A stretch of DNA of 64,000 nt from Pomphorhynchus laevis (taxonomy: Eukaryota > Acanthocephala > Palaeacanthocephala > Echinorhynchida > Pomphorhynchidae): assembly GCA_012934845.2 (NCBI GenBank), contig WNNJ02001768.1:1-64000 (forward strand), read 5' to 3'. The position numbers and the translations under genes were made by a program. A model generated the notes under the pieces. That model did no database searches. It saw nothing but the letters and a program-made list of their open reading frames with translations, and had not been told where the DNA came from. Within the stretch, counting starts at the first letter, position 1. Every line of letters begins with the position of its first letter. Positions 34,501 to 47,900 of this stretch are shown here, one piece after another.

Positions 34501-35928
34501 TTTAAATGTAAATCCAACATATGAACGTAGTGAGTTGAGTTTAGAAACAATTATTACAAGTCACTGTTCTATAATGGATAAAAAGGGTATAAAGGTTGAA
34601 TTAGATAATAAAACTATACCTATATTATATTGGAATCCAAAATTACATAAAAATTCCAATAAAACCTAGGTTCATATGTAGTGCGTTTAAATGTACATTA
34701 AAATCACTTTCTGTCTATATGAATAAAATACTTAAAGTAATTAAAGCACATTTTAAAAAATATTGCATGTAATCGAAATTAATACTTGTATAAAACACTA
34801 TTTCAGTATTAATTCTACAAAAGAATTTTTAGAACAGACAAAGGGAATAAATTTTCAAAATATAAATACATACGATTTTAGTACGCTTTATACAAATCTA
34901 GATTTAGTAGATATTAAAGAAGCGTTAGTAAAATTAATTAACCTTATATTCGGAAAAAGATATACATATATATGTTATAATAATTATAACGCATATCTAA
35001 CAAAAATTAAACCATCAAATAAATATAAATATATGGATAAAATTGAATTAATAGAATCCTTAAATATTTTGATAAATCAAAATTATTTAAAAGTAGGGAC
35101 ATCTATATTTAGACAAGTAAAAGGTGTTCCAATGGGAGGTAATAGTAGCCCAATTATAGCTGACTTGTTTTTAAGCTTTATAGAATATGAATTTGTTCAT
35201 AACTGTGTAAAAACTAAATCTAAACAATATAAATATATAAAATATATGTTTCGATACATTGATGATATATGTGTATTTAATTCTAATAATTTTTATTCAA
35301 TTAGTGAGCACATTTATCCAGAAAGCCTTATTCTTAACAAAACCAATATTAATGATAAAGAAGGTGTATATCTTGATATGAACATTAAATTAACATTAAC
35401 TAAAACTACTATTAATTTATATCGTAAAGATGACATATTTAAATTTACAAGAAACATATTTTTGCATGAGCATTCATGCATACCATATAATATAAAATAT
35501 AATACATTAAATAATGAAATTTTAAGAATTGCAACAATATGTAATGATATTGGCTTTCTTCAAAATCATTTAAATAATTTATTAGATACATATTTTAAAC
35601 TAGGTTACTATAAAAATAACATTAAGCAGAAAATAGTAAAATATATAAATCAACACAATAATATAAAGAATAAATTTAAACTCTTAAGTGGCAAATTTTT
35701 ATGGATGGATAATAAATAATATACTTTGTATTAGAATAAGATACTAGATAGTTTTATCAGAGGAAATACATCATTAGCATGTATTTGGCCCCGCTGATAT
35801 GTTGGGTAGAGGAGTTAGGGGCCGAAACCTGATAGCATAGCAGTTCCTCCTGATGACCTCTAATTCTTATTCTGATACAACCTCTGTTATTTATTAGTCA
35901 ATTCATAAAAATGACGTTTATTTTAAAT

Positions 35929-35959
<31 letters not shown>

Positions 35960-38900
35960 ACTTGATTTAAATTATAGAAAATCTAAAAACAATTATTAGT
36001 ATTATTATTTAATTATTAAATTTTGATTTAGCATTATTGTTTTGTTTATTTTATAATTATATAACAATACGTAGACTCAGTTAGCTGATTTAACTCTCTA
36101 TATATTTATATATAGATAATCAATCTATTTTTATTTTAAAAATAAGAATCAATTTTTATGAATTGACTAATAGATAATAAACTATGTATCAGAGAAAGGA
36201 TTAGAGGTCTTCAGGAAGAACTGCTGTGTTATGAGTTTAGAAACAATTATTACAAGTCACTGTTCTATAATGGATAAAAAGGGTATAAAGGTTGAATTAG
36301 ATAATAAAACTATACCTATATTATACTGGAATCCAAAATTACATAAAAATCCAATAAAACCTAGGTTCATATGTAGTGCGTTTAAATGTACATTCATATG
36401 TACATCAAATATAAATAGTATTGTGAAAATAATACCAACCTTTGATGATATATTGGAAGAAATTGCTGGATGGCAATTATACTAGGTAATTGATCTTAAG
36501 GATGCTATTTGCAACTGGACATTTAAAAAAGGTGTCGATTTCTCCAAATTACCCTTGTTTCCTCACCAACTCTTCATGACTTATCTCAACGCACCTCACA
36601 AGGTAACAAAGCACAATTTGAATTAATGTGCAACCGAAGATTGCAAAATGTAAGAGACAATTCGAGACCGTCATTCATATCTACAATAATTAACAATCGC
36701 TTAACTCAAAAAATGGATCAGGATATGACATCCTAATAAGAGTTTCGTAATAATCGGCAAGTGTGGATCATACATAAGAGAGAGGGCAGATAGATTCATG
36801 GGAAAGTGATTCACCGAAGCGGTATAAAAAGGCACTCCAGAATTATGATCAATTTCTCGTAGAGAGACGAGATGTGGTATTTGCCAAGCAAACGAGTATA
36901 GCGCAATAAAGGAACAACGATTAAACACTATGGGATCATCAAATCAAGGATCCGCTCAAATCAAGGTTCATATGTAGTGCGTTTAAATGTACATTAAAAC
37001 CACTTTCTGTTTATATGAATAAAATACTTAAAGTAATTAAAGCACGCTTTAAAAAATATTGCAAGGTAATCGAAATTAATACTGGTATAAAACACTATTT
37101 CAGTATTAATTCTACAAAAGAATTTTTAGAACAAACAAAAGGAATAAATTTTCGTACGATTTTAACTTGATTTAAATTATAGAAAATCTAAAAATGATTA
37201 TTAATTTTATTATTTAATTATTAAATTTTGATTTAGCATTATTATGTTTTGTTTATTTTATAATTATATTAAATACGTATACTCAGTTAGATAAAATAAC
37301 TAACTAATAAATAACAATACGTAGACTCAGTTAGCTGATTTTATCTATGAGGTTACTAGAGTTGTTATAGCAACTCAAACACATGACTCGTGTCTTTGCA
37401 ATATGTCAGTTATCCTCTGCATTCGGTAGTGGGAGGGATCTGGCATTGATCTGGCACTCTCTTGAGAAAATTCATAAATGTTTCATGCAAAAAAAAGGCA
37501 AATATTTAGTTATAAATATTTATATTTATTAAATATAAAAGCAAATAACAATATTTAAACTATTAGCGAGAGGGCTACGCCAAACTGCTTGAAGAAAAGT
37601 AGGAGTCTGATAGATATTCTGATCAAGTCTATTCACTTAGATTTTTAAGAAAACCATCAGTCAAAGAATGATTCATATCTTTCTGCAATGAAATTGATAA
37701 GCAAGATAGCTTTGTAGAACTTGAACAGCCTTAGATGAAGTTTTTTGGAGATAAGCCTACCAACCTTTTTATTAATCTTGACAATCACTTATCTAACTAG
37801 TAAAATTTTCTGAAGTCAAGTCTACCTAGATACAACCTAGTCCGTATTGTAGTCTTGGAAGCAGCATTATATAAAAATATCGTAACCCAGCCTCAAAAGA
37901 TAATTTACTTAGTTCGGACATAACAGAGGATGCCTTCACAATTTTATTACATTTAAGTTCTAAATGTTGAGAGAAAGACCATCTAGACGTGAGTAACATT
38001 TCGAGATACATATACTTCGATTCAAAATCAATGGGGACGTCTTGATAGCATAGAATGTCAGATTAACGTAGTCGACCTCCTCTACGAAACTTAATTACAT
38101 TTGACTTTTCACGGTTCACTTTAATATGATTAGTAAAACAGAACGATGAGAGCAAGTTTAAAGCTACTTGGGCATTGGAAATAGATTTGGAGATAATAGA
38201 AAGATCGCGGAAAATGTGATCTCTACATAAGCTCTAGCTAGTTTAATGTTTTTACAAAGAATTCACAAACCGGTATTGACTTTTAGACCGATTATAAAGT
38301 CGTATCGATCATTTAATCATATACTAGCAAAGTGGATAAATAAAATCAAGGAACATTATGTCAACATCTCATTCGTATATCAAAGATTACCCAAAATTTG
38401 CAAGAGTAATAAGAGGATTCAATAATCCTAATTATCAATTTGTGACTGTTGACGTATGTGAGTTGTTTACTAATGTGCCATTGGGAACGGTAACTATGTT
38501 AGCAGCTGATATATTGAGTATAGATTGTTCAACACCTATTCTATCTGCTATGGAATGGTCAACACTAATAAAGTTGTGCACACAAAACCTGCTTTACATT
38601 TGAAGATAATATTTATGACAAAGTGAATTGAGTAGCTATGGGCTCTCTACTTGGTCCAGTATTAGCTGACCTTTAGATGACGAAGTGGGAGAAGGATATA
38701 TTTGAATACCTACCGCATTTAGTAAAATAGTGGATATACGTCTATGACGTATTTTGTACCTTTGACGAAAAGCAGAAACTAAAAACGATACAAAACAAAC
38801 TTAACACTAAGGATCCGGCGATTCATTGGAAAGCGACAATATAGGAGAATAAAAATATCTCATTTCTAGATGCTCTTGTTCTACATCATAATAGAATGCA

Positions 38901-41900
38901 AGCAACTATACACAGAAACCCGGGTATATCGTGGTGTACTACTTAAATTTTGATCAACTATTGATACGACGCTATAATCGATCTAAATGCCAATACCGGT
39001 TGGTGGATTTTCGGTTGTATGATCATTTATTTATATACTAGCAAAGTGGATAAATAAAAACATAAGGAACATTATGTCAACATCTCAATCGTATATCAAA
39101 GATTGTTCACCATATGCATGAGTAATAAGAGGATTCAATAATCCTAATTATCAATTTGTTGACGAATGTGAACTGTTTACTAATGTACCACTGAATTACA
39201 TTTGACTTTTCACGGTTCACTCTAATACGATTAGTAAAACAGAACGATGAGAGTGAGTTTAAAGCTACTTGGACATTGGAAATAGATTTGAAGATAATAC
39301 CAAGATCGTCTGCATATAATTCACATGAAATGTATAAAAGATTGTGACTTATACTGTTAAGAAAATCAGCAATGAATAAACTGAATAATAAGGGACTTAG
39401 AGGGTCGCAATTAAGGAGCACACGATTTGCGAGACACCTTATCGAATAATTTATGCCGTCAAAAATGCGAAGAGCGTTTAGTTGCAAAATAGAATATAAT
39501 AAATAAAGAATAGAACCATCTAAAACTACATTATGCGCCAATTTTTCTAAGAGAAGTATTAACTGAATCGATAGCTATTTGAAAATCAATAAAAATAACA
39601 TAGATCGATGTTGTGGAAATGCGTCCATTAAAGATCGTCTAACAGTGTTTATTGCATCTGTTGTTGATCTATTAGATCGAAAACGATACTGCTCTACTGG
39701 GAAAGGGTCATGACAATGTTGAATTATACTGGAAGCAATAACGTCTGATAAAAATTTATATGGAAATGATTCAAAAGTGCAATTCCACGATAGGAGCTTT
39801 CTGATTCTGAGTTGACTTTGCTTTTATAAAGTACTTTGATAATATCATATCTCTAAACATATGGGAATGGAGAAATAATTTAAATTTAAACATAGAAATA
39901 AAGGTAATTAGATAAGTATATTTAAAAATAACAAAACAGTAGAGAGATTGTTTAATTTGCTGGACACAAAGAACACCAGACCCCGCAGCTTAACGAGGAT
40001 CCATATTACGAAGAGCTATTGACAGGTCATTAACGGAGAATAACTTGTTTAGCGAATCAACGTTTAGCGATACAAATGAATTAATTTGTAATGCAAATAA
40101 TAATTTTTAACCAATATTTATTTATTATTTATATATTATTTAGATAAGTAATTCTAAATTATTGTTATAAGATTTTTTATAATTTAAATCAAATTAAAAT
40201 AAAAAATTGAAATTTAAAATAAACGTCATTTTTATGAATTGACTAATAAATAACAGACGTTGTATCAGAATAAGAATTAGAGGTCATATGGAGGAACTGC
40301 TATGCTATCAGGTTTCGGCCCCTAATTCCTCTACCCAACATAGCAGCGGAGCCAAACACGCGCTAATGACGTATTTCCTCTGATAAAATTATATATAAAT
40401 ATATAATTTTATATAATTATATATAAAATTTACACAAAAATTCGAAAAATAAAAATTAGAAATTTTAAATCTTTTGTATTTTGTAAAGATCAGATCAGGT
40501 AACTGAGTCTACATATAGTTAATTAGTTATAAATTAAACATAATAATAAATAGTGATGCCATTTTTTTATGAGTCGACTAATAAATGATTGACGATTTAT
40601 CAAAATGATTGTTAGAGGTAAATCTGATAAAATTTGATTATTTCGTGTATCTTATTCTAATACAATGTATATTATTTATAATCCATCCATAAACATTTTC
40701 CGCAAATGATTTTAAATTTATTTTTAATAATAAGTGTTAATCATGTATTTTACTATTTTCTATTTGATGATATTTTTATAGTAACCTAGTTTAAAATATG
40801 CATTTATTAAATTATTTTAATAAATTAGAGCAAAGCATATATTATTACAAATTGTGAAAAGTGATGCCCGATAATTTGAACACACTCTCCGGTCACGTTT
40901 CTTAAATATATGTACCATTACCCCAGTTCGCCACTTACTAGGAACCTTGCCCGAGTTCAATTCAACGTTTAAGATCCATGCTAGCTACTTCATGCCAACA
41001 ACGTCGAGAGCATTTAAAGTTTCAGGTTAAATTTCGTCTACTCCAGAAGACTTGACATTACGAAGTTTTTTAACGACACCAATGACCTCTTCCGAAGAGA
41101 TGAGCTCTTCCGTTGGTTCTTAAGGCTCTGCTATTAACATAATTTCTATTGATTAATTCTGATTGGAAAAAGGGTAATATTTATACAAATTTATAAATCA
41201 ACTTTTATACAATCGATATTTTATATCCATTGATATATAATATGCTTCCTATGATTATTTATTTATAACACCATCTAATAAAGATATTAAAGCATGATAT
41301 ACAAACTACGATCAACTCGAGTAATTTACACCAATCAAATCAGCTAAGTCTACGTATTTAATATAATTATAATTATATTTTACAATTTATATCAATTCAG
41401 TTGCTTACATAATTGTTTTCTGTTTACCCAATAATCTTAATTTGCAGTGAATTGTCATCTATTTTATTTGCCAAAATTTTATGAATGAAATACCTAAACA
41501 AATAAACAAATTTCGTGTAATTATTTGTTAAATTTAGAATTTTAAAAGAATGCCAAATATTACAAGATAGTTTAAACAATGATACGTTTAGTTTCATCCC
41601 TAAACATCCACCTGGTCTTGGTTATATCGATCTATACGAAGCTCTGATAGATTCAATGAATATTTTACCATTACTGCAAAGTAATTCTCAAGGTATGATA
41701 GTGCACATATATTCAAATATATAGCGATCCAAATATATTCAAATATAAATTTGCTAAAAGCAAAGTTTACAGATATTATTATAAAATAATATTTAAATTG
41801 TATATTGTTATGAAAACATTATCATAAATTAATAAATCATAAATAACAATATTAAATTACAATATTAAATCATAAATTACAATATTAAAATAAGGAAATT

Positions 41901-44900
41901 TCGATCATTGACCTTATTGTGTGAAGAATGTTAATGTGATATACATGCAAATTGGATAATTTGAACCAAATATTTCATTGCTAATTTTATAGATAAAGTA
42001 TAATTATAATTATAAAATTATAATTATAATTTTATAATTACTTTTCTTTATCGAAAATCAGTGATATTTTGTTTGAAGACACTAGAACGAATTGTACATA
42101 TTTGAACGTAATCGATTTTTAATACAAATGACTGTTCGGTGATCAATGAGGTTAAGTCGTACACAAAACGTTATCATTATACCATGATATAACTATTTTT
42201 AATGTAATTAAAAACACCATTTTATTACTTTAGTCATGTCTTTTAAGTAAATCTGATATTAGACAGTATGTCAATATATATAACGTACTTGGTAACTAAA
42301 AAATTAATTTATACATCGATATAATAATTTATTGATGAAATTTAATTGTTTGAATAATAAAATTTACACAAAAATTCGAAAAATAAAAATTAGAAATTTT
42401 AAATCTTTTGTATTTTATAAAGATCAGATCAAGTAACTGAGTCTACGTATATTTAATTAGGTTTAAATTAAACATAATGATAAATAAAACTAAAATAATA
42501 AATAATTGTTAAATGATTTTAATGATGCCATTAATTAATATTAATTAATTTTTATGAATCGACTAATAAATGATTGACAATTTAGCAGAATGATGATTAG
42601 AGGTCATCAAAAAAACTGCTATGTAATTAGATTTACAGAGTATTTCATTATTATAGACCCCTATTTGCATTATTATAGACCCCTTTTTGCATTATTATAG
42701 ACCCCTTTTTGCATTATTATAGACCCCTATTTATATTATTATAGACCCCTATTTGCATTATTATAGACCCCTATTTGCATTATTATAGACCCCTATTTGC
42801 ATTATTATAGACCCCTATTTGCATTATTATAGACCCCTATTTGCATTATTATAGACCCCTCCTTCATGTTGCTTTGGTTTATATTTAAATAAAAATTTTA
42901 CCCAAGAATGAATACTCAAAATTCAAAAACCAGCAGAGAACATGAAGAAGAAACACGTAAAAAGAGACAAGTGATTACCAGAAACATTATATAATGTTTT
43001 CTCAATCAGCAGGGAAAGGACTTAACATTTAAGGACATGTCTTCTATATTAAACCTATCAAAAAGTACAGTAAAAAGGTTATATAAGAAATATCTCAATG
43101 GGGATTTTGTTGATTTAACAAATTTTAAAACTGCTGGAGAAAAAACATTGAACTTGAAAAATTTGTCGTTTGAGAAAAGCATTTTATCTACAGAGATAGC
43201 TTCTAACCCATGCGCAAGTTTAAAAACACTGGCATCTACTCTTTCTTCATACAATGCTTTAGGTTCCTATTCCATTTCAACCGTCTCAAGAATCATAAAG
43301 AAAATGAATTACACAAGGAAGACGCTGACCTTGGTTCCGATAAATAGAAACAGTAACATCAACAAAACTACAAGGGCCCAATATGGAACAACTATCAATA
43401 CGATTGCCGATGACAGATTGATTTTTCTTGACGAATCTGGGTTTAATCTACATTTGCATCAGAAAATGGGGTATTCGCCAAAAAATACGAAGTGTTTTAT
43501 TAATGTCCCAAATTTGAAAGGTGTAAATGTTTCACTGCTGTGTGCTGTAACAACTTCTGGTGTTTTCGCACATAAAACCAAAATCGGAAGTTTTAAATCT
43601 ATTGATATTATAGAATTCATTTCTTCAAAGTTTCCACCGTTAGAAAGCAACAACAGGAAATATGTAATAATGGACAACGCATCCATACACAAGACAGCCG
43701 AGGTTCGCGAAGCGTTTAACAGGAAAAACTACATACTTATGTTCTTACCTCCGTACTCTCCTCAGCTCAATCCTATTGAGGAATTCTTTGCATGTCTAAA
43801 AGCAAGAGTCAAACAACGACCCGCATCTACCAATCCTCAAATGCTTATTGGTGTAATTAATGACATAGTTACAAATGATAACTTCATAATGACTGGATAC
43901 TTTGAACATATGAGAAGATGGGTTTTACAAGCAATTGTACATGCTGATTTTATTTAAATTAAATACCTTTTTATATTTTTAGTTTTAAAATTATATTATG
44001 GCAATTCGTAAAAAATAACATGAACCAAAGCAACCTGAAGGAGGAGTCTATAATAATGCAAATAGGGGTCTATAATAATGCAAATAGGGGTCTATAATAA
44101 TGCAAAAAGGGGTCTATAATAATGCAAAAAGGGTTCTATAATAATGCAAATAGGGGTCTATAATAATGCAAATAGGGGTCTATAGTAATGCAAAAAGGGG
44201 TCTACAATAATGCAAAAAGGGGTCTATAATAATGCAAAAAGGGGTCTATAATAATGAAATACTCTGTAATAATTTAAATTATTATATTACTTATGATATA
44301 ATGGTATAATTTCATCTTACAATTGTAATTTTCTGAAGATGCTAACAGAGGTTTGCGAAATATCAAATAAAACGATTCTTTTTTTTGATCCAGCTCCAAT
44401 AATTCTTTATCAATAATGGATCATTATCTACTATTTACAAAGTTTATTTTTCTATTAAATGGGGAGTATTATAAATTTAAAACAATTTAATTTTAATAAA
44501 TTTCATTTTTTAATCTTATTGTGTAAGCAGACTCCATTTTAAAATAGTAGAAAAATCAAGAAGAGTCAAATAATTATTTGACTCTTCTTGATTTTTCTAC
44601 TATTTTTTAATCTATTATTTATCTTAATTAGTGAATAATATAAGATAAATATCAGAGGTTTTTAGAAATAACTATTTATGCTGAATTCAAAAGTTAGTGC
44701 AATTTTAGCTAACCTGGTAGCCATACCAAATACATAGCTGTTAAACAGGGTTTGCTTGAAATACAGTAATTCAAGAAAAATTCACATAAACTAAAACGGT
44801 CTCCAGTAAAATACATACTTTTAAATAAAATTCAGTCGTGTATTAAATTCAGTCCACAGAAGTAAATGCAAAATGTAGTGCAATCTTGAAAATTAGTAAA

Positions 44901-47900
44901 GTATACATAATATTAGTAAAGTAATATTAGTATAAAATCTTGAATAGCAGGAAAAGTTTATTTAAAATGTTTTAAATACTCTGAATTCTTTTTGCCTACA
45001 ACATATATAAAGTACCAATTGATATATTTTAAACTATGCAAATTTTTGCCGATTCGTTCTGCCAAAAAAGAAAAAAATTGCAAATTTCTTTTTGCCTATT
45101 TATTAAATATAAGCTTTCAACGAAATTATTCAATATCTTGTAAACATTTTATCTTCATTTTCTTTTTAGCTTGTGTATAATTTCGTTTTTTATTTAAGAT
45201 CAGTTAACTTAAATAAAATAAAGTAATCTAAAAGTAATTAAATAAATAATAATCAATGATTAATTATAGTTGATTATAATTAATTGAATTATTTTATACC
45301 CAATCGCCTTTTGTACTAAATGAAAAATCAATGAAACAATTTTAATAATTATATTTATAAATTAATTTAGCATCAATTGAAATTCTTCGTTGTCTTGCTT
45401 GTCTTATACCGTTTCTGACAGCTGAAACGTTACGAAATTATTTTGTTGACTTTAATCGACTGCTTTCAATAAGTCATGAGATAGTTTACAAGGATATCAT
45501 TATGATATTTTGTGAATCAATCATTCCTCAACTATTTGGTAAGTAAGTAATTCCTTAACTATTCTTATAATTTAAGAATTTTTAAAGAAATATCCACCGA
45601 GTAATAATCAAAAAATACATTTTAACGTTTCGGATTTGGCCTTTATAAATAAAAAATTACATATTGAAGAAATATGTCAGTTAAAAACAATAAATTTTAA
45701 TTCACTTGCCAGGTATGTGTTGTCTATGTATTTGTCAGTACAAAATTAACCGATCCGCCTTTGTTCACATCGTTTTTTGTTGCTTTCATTTCCAGATTGA
45801 ATTGTATTGATAAAAGTGTCTTTATTTTTTGCTGATTGTCAAATATGCAATGTCTCAGTATTTGGCCTTGCTGTATAAATTACATTTTTATATTAGTTCT
45901 ACTATTTAACCGTGTGTTTAGTGTTAGTCCTGTTTCACTTACATATTGAGCTGAGCACAATGTGCATATTATAAATATTAGATAGTTAATACCCTATAAA
46001 TAATGTATGCTATAAACAGTATATTATATAAATCACAATTTTATATTTTTTATTACAATTTTTATATTTTTATTTTTTATATTTTTTGTTAGATAAAATG
46101 AAGATTTGCTACATGTTAAACCATAAGCTTTATCGGAGTGCTTTAAAGAGCCAAAATTGTATGATATAGAAGTTAACCAAATTGATCTTAAGCTGTATTT
46201 GACATTTTCTACAGTCTCCAAAATAACAAACAAGTTGATTTCCTATTGTCAAAAGTAAAAAATCTGATAAATAATAAGGTTTATTATTATCTATAATAAA
46301 AAAACATCGTATTATATCGGCGTTTCGTTCGTGTGTATCGAATTGGGATTCGAACAACTCTTACTGGATAGTGATATTCAATTGACGCGTGCCGTTGAAT
46401 TTCCGAACATTTGGAAGTTTGGTAGTCAAAGAAAGCGATCATGTATAATGAGATTTTCTCTTGACGTTTTAAATAGAAAGTTTTGCTCAAATATGATAAG
46501 TTTCACTCAAAGTATTTTTCTTAATGTACTTTTGAGTATTACAATTTAAATTTTAATTGAATACGGGCAAACGTTCGTGACTATACAAACTTGCATTTCT
46601 TATTATTTACTAAATTATTGACTATACTTATTAAGTCAATAATAGCATCACACAAGAATTCTCATGTATTTGTAAATACTGTTTATGTATGTACCAAAAG
46701 TTCTTACATGCTCGAATGTAGTGTTGTAATAATGTTATGATGTTGATCATCCTTCATCGTCCGTTGCGGCAGAAAGTTATTATTTTAAATAAATGATCTC
46801 AGAAGCCATTGGAATGCAATCGCAACTTAAGAGGTCAGCGAAGATTTATAAAAGATGTATGAAATAATTCTAGTGAACGTATTTCCAAACTAAAGTAATC
46901 TGAGTAATCTTTATCTATTAACATATTGCATTGTCATAATAATTTATGTCACCCATCGATCCGATTACTGTTAATTTCCGAAACATTACTTCGAAAAACT
47001 AAATTCGGCATTATTAAAATAATGTCAATGCATTGGATTATTAAGAAAGCTATCCAATTTTATAATTACTGTCTAGGCCTTAGCAAGATAGAAGATGAAG
47101 AATTTCTTCTCAGAACCTTTCCGGCAACAATAGCCATAACGTTCGAGTACATTTCTCAATGCAGTAAGTATCATTCGCAGAAATCATTCAATGACAATAC
47201 AAAATCATTAATTCCTTTATATCTGATGAAGAAACTGGTAGCTTTCAAAAATTTCTTATACTAATAAATAATGTTGCCCTTTATCAATATTATTTGTTAA
47301 TAATTGAGTAATAATTAAAGATTATATCTAAAAATTATAAAATTGTGAAGTATAACTTAACAAGTAATTTTCAGATAATGAGGCTTTTTTATTTTGCTCG
47401 ATAACGTAAAATATTTGCATTTAGTTTTCTAACAAGCTTTAAATAAACCAAGTGCTTTCTGCAGATAATATATATGTAAATCTATTTTGATAATGATTCA
47501 TGTATTCGACATTTATTCGACGCTGTAAATTTTTGTTTTAATTAACATTTTAGCAGTAACAATGATACAGCTCCAGTTTATCAAATAAGAAAATGGCCAA
47601 GCTACATAACATATTTAGGAAAGAGTATTTGTTTGCTTAATATTGTCCCTATACAGTCCCTTGCACCGAAGTATATATTGAACAAACTTTACCAACGTTA
47701 GACAAACGATTAAAACAACTTAAACACACACTCTTAAACGGAATTTGGTATATCACATCTAGAACCATGGACTATCATGGGTGCATTAAATTGTTTTTAA
47801 TGCTGAGATCTTATTTACCAAAATAACTCGATGTTCAAAGAAAGTTCAGGATGCTTCTACATGACTAAACAAATTAATATTTCAATGTTTATACCTACAA

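Larger units (their letters stand above)
42636..44266 (+). mobile_element. IS630/Tc1-superfamily DNA transposon with iterated TIRs
   Basis: 1,631 bp, starting CAGAGTATTTCATTATTATA and ending in its reverse complement, flanked by TA on both sides (42,634 and 44,267), the target duplication of this superfamily. Inverted repeats are ~250 bp. Each consists of a 12-bp tip, then ten tandem 22-bp units with core ATAGACCCC, then a CTTCATGTTGCTTTGGTT inner segment. One transposase gene lies between. Only one interior stop codon is seen, so the insertion looks fairly young. Confidence 0.92.

Noticed and set aside
35824-35858. GAAAC followed by CTGATGA in the PTR as a hammerhead ribozyme
   Set aside because: Both boxes are present but in circularly permuted order, with too few bases between the would-be cleavage site and CTGATGA for stem I, and no matching stem II next to GAAA.
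42640-42862. Evenly spaced repeats at 42.6 and 44.0 kb as a CRISPR array
   Set aside because: Units are contiguous without unique spacers, occur as inverted arrays at the ends of a transposon, and the DNA is from an animal.
46287-46549. Overlapping frames on both strands at 46.3-46.5 kb as a gene
   Set aside because: No recognisable motif, no splice sites fitting UNC79 phase, and frames on both strands suggest chance openness.
46926-47264. 112-codon frame at 46.9-47.3 kb as a single gene
   Set aside because: Only its middle (47,077-47,163) is supported, as UNC79 exon 5 with proper splice sites; the rest is intron.
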